Of a DNA stretch of 37,121 nt, positions 1-7,534 are shown in pieces. The DNA is from a virus: positions 1 through 37,121 of IMG/VR virus record IMGVR_UViG_3300030098_000939. One strand, written 5' to 3'. Position 1 is the first letter of the stretch. Each line of letters begins with the position of its first letter. Made by a program: the position numbers and the translations under genes. The notes under the pieces are model-generated. The model made no database searches. It was not told the origin of the DNA and worked only from the letters and a program-made list of their open reading frames with translations.

Positions 1-777
1 CTTATGATAGCAAGCATCTTTTGTGCCACTACCCTTACCTTTCTTATCTGCCTCTGTTACATTCTCTACTTCTTCTTTCTTAGTTTTCTTTACACAGTTT
101 GGATATCTCTTTCCAAACATAGTCTTCATACCTTTCTTCTCATAACCTTTCCAACATGCCTCTTCCATATCTTTGGCATGTTTTCTTATCCTCTTTGCTT
201 GACTTTTATGCATTACCACTGCTTTGTCAAGTTCTTTTGCAATAGTATTAAGATCTTTAGATTCTTTCATTTTTTTCTTAGAATCAGTTTTAACATAGGT
301 AGGTTTTGCAGCACCACGCTTTGATTGCTGGCCAGGGTCTGCTGCTTTCTTTCTTCTTGATGCGGAGAGTCTTTGTGCTTTAGTCATGCTTGCTCTCTTT
401 GCAGAGGACACGCATTTAGGTGTGCCTTCGCCAGGTTCATCACTAGCACAGGTTCCACCTGTAACCACGTTTACCCAACCACCTTTACCGTCTTTGGATT
501 TAGACCCTTTAAACCATTTATGGAGTGAGCCTTCACTCATTCCTCCTCCGTTGCCACCTCCGTTGGACCCGTTCCCATTGCCATTGCCGTTGCCAGAACT
601 AGACCCATTAGTTCCTGAACGCCCATTGCCATTTCCGTTGCCGTTTTTCTTAGATTTCTGTCCATCATCTTCATCCTTTGTTAAGTAACCACTACGCATG
701 ACATGATAACCCTTTGGTATGGGTTTACACTTTTTTGATTTGGTGCAATAATATTGACCAGCAGGACAGTCCTTCAT
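1..777 (-). CDS. Cys/Gly/Asn-rich phage protein, 3' end cut by window edge
   Basis: Reading the minus strand from ATG at 777 gives 259 codons without a stop to position 1, so the C-terminus lies outside. Residues 1-25 are Cys-rich (CPAGQYYC, then KKCKPIP). Residues 45-80 are a low-complexity Gly/Asn linker (GNGNG repeats). From residue 80 (MSEGSLHKWFKG) a second conserved block runs through WVNVVTGGTCASDEPGEGTP and ends near AADPGQQSKRGAAKPTYV. A Lys-rich stretch follows, then a Cys module (ACWKGYEKKGMKT...PNCVKK, about residues 211-233) and, at the edge, GTKDACYHK. From memory, such modules recur in hypothetical proteins of marine cyanophages; I do not know a function. An AAGGAG ribosome site lies at 793-798, 15 bases before the ATG, a rather long spacing. 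The Met at residue 80 is a possible internal start, but the Cys-rich N-terminus looks real. Confidence 0.75.
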   Translation of the reverse strand, partial: MKDCPAGQYYCTKSKKCKPIPKGYHVMRSGYLTKDEDDGQKSKKNGNGNGNGRSGTNGSSSGNGNGNGNGSNGGGNGGGMSEGSLHKWFKGSKSKDGKGGWVNVVTGGTCASDEPGEGTPKCVSSAKRASMTKAQRLSASRRKKAADPGQQSKRGAAKPTYVKTDSKKKMKESKDLNTIAKELDKAVVMHKSQAKRIRKHAKDMEEACWKGYEKKGMKTMFGKRYPNCVKKTKKEEVENVTEADKKGKGSGTKDACYHK

Positions 778-805
778 AAGAAAATAAGAAGTCTCCTTAT
801 ATTTA

Positions 806-934
806 TTACTCTTCTTCTTCCAATATTTGTTGATAGTATTTTATCTTCCTACGAAGAGTCAGAACTTCTCTTTGAAGTTCTGCATTTTCTTCTTCAAGGA
901 TCTCAATGTGATCTTGGTAGATGATAACACTCAT
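806..934 (-). CDS. 42-residue coiled-coil protein
   Basis: ATG at 934, TAA at 806-808. The product begins MSVIIYQDHIEILEEENAEL and continues as one amphipathic charged helix ending in four Glu residues. Heptad-like Leu/Ile spacing (I-x-x-L-x-x-x-x-x-x-L-x-x-x-V-L-x-L) suggests a short parallel coiled coil. Length and composition are typical of small phage accessory or chaperone-like proteins, but no family is recognised. It lies 28 bases before the Cys-rich gene and about 80 bases after the previous stop. That gap contains a perfect 14-bp inverted repeat. No clear Shine-Dalgarno precedes the ATG. Confidence 0.6.
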   Translation of the reverse strand: MSVIIYQDHIEILEEENAELQREVLTLRRKIKYYQQILEEEE

Positions 935-951
935 GTAGTTATTTAATCATT

Positions 952-995
952 TAATGTCTTCTTTAGTATCGTTACAATAATTAAAGAAGACATTA
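952..995 (-). repeat. perfect 14-bp inverted repeat (intergenic hairpin)
   Basis: Arms 952-965 (taatgtcttcttta) and 982-995 (taaagaagacatta) are perfect reverse complements around a 16-base loop. The hairpin fills most of the gap between the 85-residue gene and the 42-residue gene. No T-run follows on either strand, so it is not a classic intrinsic terminator. It may be an RNA stability or processing element. Confidence 0.6.
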
Positions 996-1014
996 TTCAT
1001 AATAATCGTCTAAA

Positions 1015-1272
1015 TCAGAATGGTAATCCCGACGACGCTTGCGTTGGAAGTAAAGAACTACCACCGCCACCACCGCCACCAAGATCATTGGTCCCAAGAG
1101 GAAGTGATCCGCCACCCAGTCCACCAAGTGATCCAGTAACTGCTTCAATAGCTTGTTGCTTAACTGTATCAATGATAGAATCTCTGTTGACATATACAAA
1201 TACACCACTGCCAATAAGGGCAATAGATATAGCACCAGACGCAATAGCAATGACATTTACAATTTTTTGCAT
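1015..1272 (-). CDS. small single-TM, Gly-rich C-terminal protein
   Basis: I choose the start MQKIVNVIAIASG at 1272, giving 85 residues. An ORF start 15 codons upstream would run back into the preceding gene, whereas 1272 lies 4 bases after that gene's stop. Residues 3-26 (IVNVIAIASGAISIALIGSGVFVYV) are a clear transmembrane segment, followed by a short helix (NRDSIIDTVKQQAIEAV) and a Gly/Ser/Leu-rich tail ending in GLPF. Similar small proteins appear, from memory, in the same position in cyanophages; the function is unknown. Membrane location next to the two-TM protein might point to lysis or virion-membrane contact, but this is inference. A second frame over the same bases also encodes a hydrophobic peptide (see rejected items). 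Confidence 0.7.
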   Translation of the reverse strand: MQKIVNVIAIASGAISIALIGSGVFVYVNRDSIIDTVKQQAIEAVTGSLGGLGGGSLPLGTNDLGGGGGGGSSLLPTQASSGLPF

Positions 1273-1276
1273 GACT

Positions 1277-1750
1277 TTAAGTAGTAGGTTTTTGTGGTTT
1301 TGGAGATGAAACGCCACCTATTTGTAGAGGTGCTTGTTCAATACGAATGACTTGAGCAGGTGCAGTTTGACTTGCTTTCTCAATCAATCTTTCCATGTCT
1401 GCTTTAGACACTTGACCAGGAGAAGAACCGTTGCCGTTGCCGTTCATTTTCATAGTACCGTCTCCTTTTTTGGAGGCGGTTTGAATTCCAAAGCTAGCCA
1501 GGACTCCCGTAAATACCGAAGCAATAAATGTTGGATCTATTTTTTGTTGCGGTACGCCTGGGATAGCTACGTAATTAAGAGTCAATATACCCCCCGACCA
1601 CACCAACACGCCTAGACGTACAAATGTACTAACGATTGCTGCTTGTTCTTCAGCGTCTGGTAAGATTGCATCTTTTAACTTACCAAGAGCACCTTTTTCC
1701 TCTTTGTCGGTCTCTTCTTCTTTAATCTCTTCTTTTACTTCCTCAGCCAT
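1277..1750 (-). CDS. two-TM holin-like membrane protein
   Basis: The 157-residue product starts with a highly acidic and basic segment (MAEEVKEEIKEEETDKEEK). It has two hydrophobic stretches at about residues 39-63 (VSTFVRLGVLVWSGGILTLN region) and 74-91 (FIASVFTGVLASFGIQTA), then a GNGNGSSPG linker and a charged, Pro-containing tail. Two TM segments with charged termini and late-cluster location are compatible with a class II holin, but no specific family motif is seen, so this is only a suggestion. It could equally be a minor virion or scaffold membrane protein. The gene begins 40 bases after the stop of the fibre-like gene, and its stop is 4 bases before the next start, suggesting coupled translation. 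Confidence 0.65.
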   Translation of the reverse strand: MAEEVKEEIKEEETDKEEKGALGKLKDAILPDAEEQAAIVSTFVRLGVLVWSGGILTLNYVAIPGVPQQKIDPTFIASVFTGVLASFGIQTASKKGDGTMKMNGNGNGSSPGQVSKADMERLIEKASQTAPAQVIRIEQAPLQIGGVSSPKPQKPTT

Positions 1751-1790
1751 TCACTTTTTGCAGGGCTTAATATATATACAATTTCTATTT

Positions 1791-3521
1791 CTAACCGAGT
1801 GCTAATACCATTCCTATTGATGCTTTATCAGATAATTTAACACCATCAGTTTGTTCAATTACTGCTGCAGTAATAGTATCAGTAGAAGGATCTAGAGTAA
1901 TAGAACCAGTGCCTACAGTTAATACTCCAGTAACTCTTCCATCACCATCAACAACTAACTCAGTAGGTCCGTAAGTAACACCTGTGCCTACAAGTAATCT
2001 TGTTCTAGCAGTGACAATACCAACTGAATCTATATTAGTTACATCCTCATAGAAGACTGTACCTGCACAAGATATATTACCAGCAACATGAAGACTCTTA
2101 GCAATACCAACACCACCAGATACAATTAATGCTCCAGTGGTACTAGATGTTGCATTAGTAGTATTGCTAAGAGAAGTAATACCACTCACATTCATCCCCA
2201 TTGCAGAGGTATTACCTTGCTTTAAAGTTTGGTCGAGAGTCTCTGCAGCAGGGGCAAGAGCAGTACTAGCAATACCTACCCAACCAGATCCATCGTAAAT
2301 AAGTAACTTATTCGTGCCAGTGGTCTCATCAAAACTAACATCATCCAAATCCTTGATGAATCCTGCACCACCGCCACCCATAGTTGACAGTTGGGTTTGA
2401 ATACGATTAATAAAAATTCTATAATGTTCTGCTAGATCTTTAAGAGTAGCAAACTTCTGATCCATTGGTGTTAGTGGATCTGTTCCAGTACCAATATTCT
2501 CTGCGGTATCTGGTGGTTCATTCAGAATACCTTCTTGGAGTTCTAAATCTTTTTGTTTTAGTTGTATGTCATAAACAAGTGCCTTTAATTCAGTTAGATT
2601 CTTAAGTTCTTTCTTAATAACTCTTAGATCCTCTTCATAATATTTTGGCTTAGGTAAAGACTCTATTCTTTCTTGAAGAGACTTAACCTCACCATCCATA
2701 TACTTAGCAAGATTATCTGTAGACTCTACAAAAGACTCTTGTAAGTTGTCTACTGTTTTCTTTGTTACTTCACTAAAAGCATCAAACCTTTCACCCACCT
2801 TTTCATTAAAAGTTATCTCAAATTCTTTTTGGTTAGTCTTTAATTTCTTCTGAAGATTCCAGATAACAGTAGATTGTTCTCTAAGTTCTTTAAAGATATC
2901 CTTTCTTACAATATCAACTCTTTCATGAATAGTCTTAAAATCAGTCTTTGTTTCAAATGATTTAGTATCACTTTCTTCATGTATCTTTTCTAACTCATTG
3001 GTTACCCTTGCAGCAAGTGTTGATATAGTATCTCTAACTCCTCTGAAATCTTCATCAATAACATTGAATCCTTTTCCAACCCAAGCAAAATCAGGAACTT
3101 CTGTAACCTTATGAATCCAAGTTGGTAAAGTAGGAATAGATTCTTCAACTTTATTAATTGATTCACGTAATGCTTCTAACTCATTTTCATAATACCTAAC
3201 TTCAGGCACTACTGGTATCTCTTCTTTTACCTGTTGAATACTTGCAGATAACTCTTCTAGTTCTGGTGCATAATCTTTTATCTCTGGTATCTCTGGTATG
3301 TCATTACGAACATCATTAACCATTCGTACCAACTGACCCCATTCTGGTGCCTTGATAACATCCTCTACCTCTATAAAGGAGTTGCCATCAGCATCTTCAA
3401 TGGTTTGGACTTCCTCTACTATCTCTTCTTTTGGTAAAAATTCATCTACCGATGGTAATGTAGGCTCAACAATAAACTCGTCTATTGACGGTAGATTAGC
3501 AATAGGAGTTTTGTCTATCAT
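1791..3521 (-). CDS. coiled-coil fibre- or whisker-like structural protein
   Basis: The product has 576 residues. Residues 1-60 are acidic with a duplicated motif (LPSIDEFIVEP / LPSVDEFLPKE). Residues about 65-345 are long charged helices with a repeated unit (PEIKDYAPELEEL, PEVRYYENELEAL, PKPKYYEEDLRVI) and heptad-like spacing, as in trimeric phage fibres and fibritin. Residues about 385-576 are beta-rich and contain TNKLLIYDGSGWVG and GALIVSGGVGIAKSLHVAGN followed by NIDSVGIVTAR. I know this signature from structural proteins of many marine phages. It lies directly after gp16, a place where T4 has gp17. Likely a virion appendage (neck whisker or fibre); wac is absent elsewhere in the window, so a fibritin role is possible but unproved. 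Confidence 0.8.
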   Translation of the reverse strand: MIDKTPIANLPSIDEFIVEPTLPSVDEFLPKEEIVEEVQTIEDADGNSFIEVEDVIKAPEWGQLVRMVNDVRNDIPEIPEIKDYAPELEELSASIQQVKEEIPVVPEVRYYENELEALRESINKVEESIPTLPTWIHKVTEVPDFAWVGKGFNVIDEDFRGVRDTISTLAARVTNELEKIHEESDTKSFETKTDFKTIHERVDIVRKDIFKELREQSTVIWNLQKKLKTNQKEFEITFNEKVGERFDAFSEVTKKTVDNLQESFVESTDNLAKYMDGEVKSLQERIESLPKPKYYEEDLRVIKKELKNLTELKALVYDIQLKQKDLELQEGILNEPPDTAENIGTGTDPLTPMDQKFATLKDLAEHYRIFINRIQTQLSTMGGGGAGFIKDLDDVSFDETTGTNKLLIYDGSGWVGIASTALAPAAETLDQTLKQGNTSAMGMNVSGITSLSNTTNATSSTTGALIVSGGVGIAKSLHVAGNISCAGTVFYEDVTNIDSVGIVTARTRLLVGTGVTYGPTELVVDGDGRVTGVLTVGTGSITLDPSTDTITAAVIEQTDGVKLSDKASIGMVLALG

Positions 3522-3525
3522 ATTG

Positions 3526-3948
3526 TTATTTATTTTGGGCCTTAGTCGCCTCTTTTAGCATCTTTGCTAAGTCAGCAGTAGAACCAACAAAAAGTGAATT
3601 GTTGACAGTAGATGGTCCTTTTTGTACTGTCTCCTCTTCCACGTCTTTAAGTTTCTTTTGCAGATCCATTAACTTATCTGTGGCATCTGAAACCGATTTG
3701 ACTAATTGTCCAGCAACTTCGTATGCTCTTGGCATGTCACTCTCTTGAGCAAGTTCAAGAATTCCATTAATTGCTTCTTGTCCTTTTTCAATGATAGAGT
3801 ATAAATTGCCTCTTGTGTATTCGTAGTCATTTCTAATATCTGTTTTGTCCCGATCTTCGGGTGGTTTTTGAATACCAACCTTCTTAACGTCTGCTACAAC
3901 TTCACTTGCAACATCAAAAGTTTTTTCCAATTCCGTAAAATCTGCCAT
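3526..3948 (-). CDS. 16: terminase small subunit gp16
   Basis: The 140-residue protein matches T4 gp16 (164 residues). The central segment DYEYTRGNLYSIIEKGQEAI corresponds to T4 DYVFARDNIKGLLESTNRVL. ESDMPRAYEVAGQLVKSVSD corresponds to SSEHPRAFEVVAGLIKTTSE, and the C-terminal GSTADLAKML resembles T4 KATTADLLNI. In T4 the small subunit forms a ring that recognises concatemeric DNA and stimulates the large subunit ATPase (gp17) during headful packaging. The gene follows gp15 by 2 bases and precedes the fibre-like gene by 4 bases. The large subunit gene is not in the window, so the cluster continues beyond position 1 or gp17 lies elsewhere. Confidence 0.9.
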   Translation of the reverse strand: MADFTELEKTFDVASEVVADVKKVGIQKPPEDRDKTDIRNDYEYTRGNLYSIIEKGQEAINGILELAQESDMPRAYEVAGQLVKSVSDATDKLMDLQKKLKDVEEETVQKGPSTVNNSLFVGSTADLAKMLKEATKAQNK

Positions 3949-3950
3949 GA

Positions 3951-4997
3951 TTATACATCCTTATTCTGAGATGGACTATACTGTTTGAAGTCTTGGAAGA
4001 ATGAAGTTGTTTCATTGAATCCAAAATCATCACCCATTTCAATAAGAGCATCATCAGCAGAAGTGATAAGATCTACTGTAGAACCATTAACATGCTCTTG
4101 AGCAGTGGTTCCCTCTTGACCACGTAGAACAACAAGATTGTTACCATCAATCTCTTTGATCTTCATATTCTCAGTATCAATGTAGATATTATCATTAACA
4201 CTAAGAGCAGAAGAATCACCTACAGTAACAAGTGTTTCTTTAGCATCAAGAGTTTCATTCAAGAAAGTAGTTCCATCATTATTGTAATCTTTAACCGCCT
4301 TAGGAGTAACGCTGTAACGAACTTCTCTTCTAAAGTCCTTACCCTTTCTTGTACTGTAATCAATGGTTGCTTTCTTAATCAAACCACTTGATGAATCAGG
4401 TATAGGTCCGAAGAGATATGTCTTAGCAGTAAATGTTAATGTATAAATTAAAGCTCTACGTTCTGAAAAATCTCCTTCATAATCATCTGTAAAAGTAACG
4501 CTATCTAAAACTATAGGTACATCTCTTTTCTCTCCTATAGTAGAGAGCATATTAATTGTTAGGTTATAAGAAGGTTGGAAGTATGGTAGTATTTGTTCAA
4601 CAATCTGCAATGCATCGTCATTTAATTTTGCAATGAGATTAAGTTCAAATGTCATATTATATGGAACTGGCATGTAGACTTTCTTTGCTCTAACCTTATC
4701 AGAAGTCGGAGCAGTTAAAAAAGTTTGAGTCTGAGTTACTTTCCTAGAAGGATCATAACTTAAACCAGTAAATTCAAATGATAGTCGAGGTAAAGTTAAA
4801 GTTTGTGCGTTCTTTAGATCTGGTGCTTGCTCAATCCTTGCTAGAAACTTTTGGATTGGACCATAGGCCAAAGGCACTTTCATTACACTGACAGCTTTTT
4901 TGTCACTGTCTAAATGCTTGATCTGTATGTTATTGAAGAGTGTTCCAAAACCAATTACGGTCTTTCGCAGAATCTCATTATAGAAATATTCAAACAC
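3951..4997 (-). CDS. 15: tail sheath stabiliser and completion protein gp15
   Basis: The 348-residue protein aligns with T4 gp15 (272 residues): MFEYFYNEILRKTVIGFGTL versus MFGYFYNSSFRRYATLMGDL at the N-terminus, and QIVEQILPYFQPSYNLT versus QIVEQILPYFQPHFNTT near residue 140. gp15 forms the hexameric ring that caps the tail and joins it to the neck. The extra length is mainly at about residues 240-315, where a module beginning LNETLDAKETLVTVGDSSAL contains YIDTENMKIKEI, RGQEGTTAQEHVNGSTV. This resembles modules in the gp7-like and DUF4815 proteins of the same window, so it looks like an inserted domain near the C-terminus. It is separated by 21 bases from the upstream 88-residue gene. Confidence 0.92.
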   Translation of the reverse strand: MFEYFYNEILRKTVIGFGTLFNNIQIKHLDSDKKAVSVMKVPLAYGPIQKFLARIEQAPDLKNAQTLTLPRLSFEFTGLSYDPSRKVTQTQTFLTAPTSDKVRAKKVYMPVPYNMTFELNLIAKLNDDALQIVEQILPYFQPSYNLTINMLSTIGEKRDVPIVLDSVTFTDDYEGDFSERRALIYTLTFTAKTYLFGPIPDSSSGLIKKATIDYSTRKGKDFRREVRYSVTPKAVKDYNNDGTTFLNETLDAKETLVTVGDSSALSVNDNIYIDTENMKIKEIDGNNLVVLRGQEGTTAQEHVNGSTVDLITSADDALIEMGDDFGFNETTSFFQDFKQYSPSQNKDV

Positions 4998-5018
4998 AGA
5001 TAATAATTCGACTACTTA

Positions 5019-5285
5019 CTATTTAACAAGTTCGGAGCCACCACCAAAATCATGGATACTTTCCGAACCACCTATGGCAAAAGGATTATACTTTGCAGTC
5101 GCAATTTTATACATCTTTTCATGTACAGTTACATCCTTTAATTGATCCTTTCTGGTAGTACCACCACCTTCAGGTACGTTAGAAACCTCAGATGGTTCAA
5201 GAGGTTCGTCTTTTGCAATAGGCATGGAATCGTGTGGGTGAGGTTTATGGAACCATTCATCGTATGGTATTTCTGGGAGTGGCAT
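5019..5285 (-). CDS. 88-residue protein between gp14 and gp15
   Basis: Hydrophilic protein starting MPLPEIPYDEWFHKPHPHDS, with a charged middle (TTRKDQLKDVTVHEKMYKIA) and a C-terminus NPFAIGGSESIHDFGGGSEL. Its ATG shares one base with the TAA of gp14 (TAATG), which implies translational coupling. The NPF-plus-Gly ending resembles the SNPFGDV end of gp14 just upstream, a possible shared assembly tag. No family is recognised. The place between two neck/tail-terminator genes suggests a small virion or assembly protein. Confidence 0.75.
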   Translation of the reverse strand: MPLPEIPYDEWFHKPHPHDSMPIAKDEPLEPSEVSNVPEGGGTTRKDQLKDVTVHEKMYKIATAKYNPFAIGGSESIHDFGGGSELVK

Positions 5286-6658
5286 TAAACATCTCCGAAT
5301 GGATTAGAACGTGTAAAGTCTAATATATCATCTCCTGCTGTTTGTATATTTGCATTATCAGCAAAAGGTGTTACCAAATCATCAGTGGTATCAACTGCAA
5401 GAGTATAAACTGCTGATGATTCAGATCCAGTAACAGATTCTCCTTGAAGGAATGTTCCTGTAGCAATACCAACAACAAGGGTTTTGGTTGTTGCATCCCA
5501 AGACTTGACTCTTGCTTTGGTTCCTGTGGTTCCTCCAGTAACCTCTTCATTAAAGAAGAAGTCACCTGAACCAAGTAGACCAGGATTGCTAATTGTGACA
5601 GTAGGAACATCAGTATATCCAGCACCTGCATTTATTAATCTAACAGATTGAACTGTGCCTCCAACTGCAATTACTTCTCCAGTAGCAGTTGTACCAGTTC
5701 CTGGGGCAGAGAAAGTAACCGTAGGAGTAGTTCCATAGTAACCATCTCCACCATCAGTAATAGTTACAACTCCAACACTACCTGTTGTTGCTATACCAAC
5801 TGTTACGGCAATACCCGTTCCACCTCCACCAGTAAACACTACTGCAGGTATCTCAGTATATCCAGCACCAGGATTAGTGATACGAACACTTTCAACAGCA
5901 AAGGATGTAGTTAATCCGACAACACTAGTTGTTATTGCTACAGCAGTAGCTGTAATGCCGCCACTTGGAGCAGAAGAAATGGCAACTGTAGGGGTAGCTC
6001 TGTATCCACTTCCAGAGTTAATGAGATCAATGAACTGAATACCGCCGTTTCTAAATGTGGTGACAGCAGTAGCTGTTGTTCCGACACCAGTAAGTGTGAG
6101 AGTTTGGGAATATCCAATTTCTTCTGTTTCGTCATCAATGTCACCAATTCCAGTATCAACTGTTTCGTCTTCATAACGGAATACTTCACATTGTAATTCA
6201 TAGACATATAATTCTTTTAATTGATAGAAGGGTTTTGCATGTTCGACGAATTTGATTTCGTAGAGTCTATCATCAAGCGGAAACCAGATGAGATCTCCTT
6301 CTTTTGGTCTGGTGGATAATTTAATTCCCGCTTCATTTCTAATAAGAGGGGTGATGTAATTTTCAAATCTGTCTTTTGAAATTGTAAGATTGATATCTTG
6401 CTGAACTTCAATACCAAACTTTGACAGTACCGTGCCATTTCCCTGATAGACATCGAAGTTGTTGACATATGCTTCTAGTGGATATGCATCATCAAACTTA
6501 GACTGAACTACTTCCCTAATAACAGTGTTAGTTGTTAAGTATTTACGAGGAATGTAATAACACTCAACACCATAAATTTTCAACTGTTCGTTGATTAAAT
6601 CCTGAACCAAATTTTGTTCGTTTTTGGTTCCTTGTGTAAAAAATGGATTTAATGCCAT
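5285..6658 (-). CDS. 14: neck protein gp14 with inserted beta-repeat array
   Basis: The 457-residue product is a gp14 homologue (T4 gp14 is 256 residues). Conserved parts are GVECYYIPRKY at residues 30-40 (T4 GVECYYVPREY), EGDLIWFPLDDRLYEIKFVE around 120-140 followed by PFYQL (T4 [20 protein letters not shown], PFYQL), and the C-terminal SNPFGDV (T4 SSPFDNDF). Between about residues 185 and 375 lie four copies of a repeat with core GSGYRATPTVAIS, GAGYTEIPAVVFT, GDGYYGTTPTVTFS, GAGYTDVPTVTIS, each spaced by about 45 residues. gp14 with gp13 forms the neck ring that closes filled heads. The insert should project from the neck. The start overlaps the gp13 stop by one base. Confidence 0.92.
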   Translation of the reverse strand: MALNPFFTQGTKNEQNLVQDLINEQLKIYGVECYYIPRKYLTTNTVIREVVQSKFDDAYPLEAYVNNFDVYQGNGTVLSKFGIEVQQDINLTISKDRFENYITPLIRNEAGIKLSTRPKEGDLIWFPLDDRLYEIKFVEHAKPFYQLKELYVYELQCEVFRYEDETVDTGIGDIDDETEEIGYSQTLTLTGVGTTATAVTTFRNGGIQFIDLINSGSGYRATPTVAISSAPSGGITATAVAITTSVVGLTTSFAVESVRITNPGAGYTEIPAVVFTGGGGTGIAVTVGIATTGSVGVVTITDGGDGYYGTTPTVTFSAPGTGTTATGEVIAVGGTVQSVRLINAGAGYTDVPTVTISNPGLLGSGDFFFNEEVTGGTTGTKARVKSWDATTKTLVVGIATGTFLQGESVTGSESSAVYTLAVDTTDDLVTPFADNANIQTAGDDILDFTRSNPFGDV

Positions 6659-7509
6659 TAGCCTATCATGTCAAGTGGTAGTGTTTCATAATCCCATGTC
6701 ATTCTCTCCATGATCTTATCAATCTCAAGTGTTGCATCGTCATATAATTGACGACCATTTAATTCAATGCCACCAGGAAGTTTGACTCCTTGGAATTTGA
6801 TTAGATTCATACCCCACTGTCTTTTAAGAAGTGCAGTGAAATATCTTTTTACAAATCTATCATTAAATACTTTAGTTGAATCTGAAGGATCTAATATTCT
6901 CCAACAATCAATAATTAAATAATCATTGATCGAAACACTGCCCCAATCAATATCAAGATATAATCTATCCTGTCTAATATTATATCTAATTTGTTTTTCG
7001 GTATTCAATAAGAAATCAATATCCTCTAACTTTGTCTTTGTCATTGCGTAAGTCAATAACTCAAGTGAGTCAAAGTAATAAACATCATTTAAGAATAACT
7101 GATACTTCACACTGAACATATTATTGGTCATGGTATTAGAACCATCAAACCTGTATATCTTATTGACACCTATGATGCTATCAGGCATCTTAATATAATT
7201 ACTATTCTCTTCAAATTCAAACGTAGCATCAGCACCAGAAGTAGTTCCTATACCAGTGCTTGCTGGTTGCGTTACTGTTGTTGTTACAATACCAACCTTA
7301 CCATTCCCTCTATTAATATCATCTGCTGTCAGTTTATACTTCATAGGCATCTTTATGACACCATCATAATGTCTCTCTTGCCAAAGCTGGAAAGCATCAT
7401 CTATCAAATCACTGATTTGATCGTCAGAGACATTTATCTCAAGGACTGGAGCACCCAGTTGCCTTTTTCCATATTCTATTAATTCTGATCGAGAAGCAGG
7501 CTTTGACAT
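6658..7509 (-). CDS. 13: neck protein gp13
   Basis: The 283-residue protein matches T4 gp13 (309 residues). The N-terminus ELIEYGKRQLGAPVLEINVS parallels T4 [20 protein letters not shown]. The C-terminus NDRFVKRYFTALLKRQWGMN, then LPGGIELNGRQLYDDATLEI, parallels T4 NNRWVKAYATALAKELNGQI and [20 protein letters not shown]. gp13 binds the portal and, with gp14, makes the platform to which the tail attaches. A GATAAATA box (7 of 8 to the T4 late promoter) lies at 7527-7534, just upstream. The gp13 stop shares a base with the gp14 start. Confidence 0.93.
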   Translation of the reverse strand: MSKPASRSELIEYGKRQLGAPVLEINVSDDQISDLIDDAFQLWQERHYDGVIKMPMKYKLTADDINRGNGKVGIVTTTVTQPASTGIGTTSGADATFEFEENSNYIKMPDSIIGVNKIYRFDGSNTMTNNMFSVKYQLFLNDVYYFDSLELLTYAMTKTKLEDIDFLLNTEKQIRYNIRQDRLYLDIDWGSVSINDYLIIDCWRILDPSDSTKVFNDRFVKRYFTALLKRQWGMNLIKFQGVKLPGGIELNGRQLYDDATLEIDKIMERMTWDYETLPLDMIG

Positions 7510-7526
7510 ATCACCAGTTTTCTAAG

Positions 7527-7534
7527 TATTTATC
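7527..7534 (-). promoter_or_regulatory. candidate T4-type late promoter box before gp13
   Basis: Minus-strand GATAAATA differs in one position from the T4 late box TATAAATA. It overlaps the stop codon of the 125-residue gene and would start RNA about 12 bases before the gp13 ATG. This is one of the few spaces between genes in the structural block. Short boxes like this occur by chance in AT-rich DNA. Confidence 0.3.

Noticed and set aside
4-688. Two plus-strand ORFs, including a Pro/Leu-rich one
   Set aside because: They are the reverse frames of the Gly/Asn-rich minus-strand gene; all other genes are on the minus strand.
800-807. AATAAATA late-promoter-like box
   Set aside because: Overlaps a stop codon and lies so close to the AAGGAG that RNA would start within the ribosome site.
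993-1256. 87-codon minus-strand ORF in another frame with two hydrophobic stretches and a KRKRRRDY tail
   Set aside because: It lies inside the 85-residue gene, which has the better TM segment and coupling to its neighbour. An Rz/Rz1-like nested arrangement is conceivable but the hydrophobic pattern is easily explained by the other frame.
3527-3534. AATAAATA box before the fibre-like gene
   Set aside because: Only 6 bases from the ATG, so any RNA start would fall at or inside the coding region.
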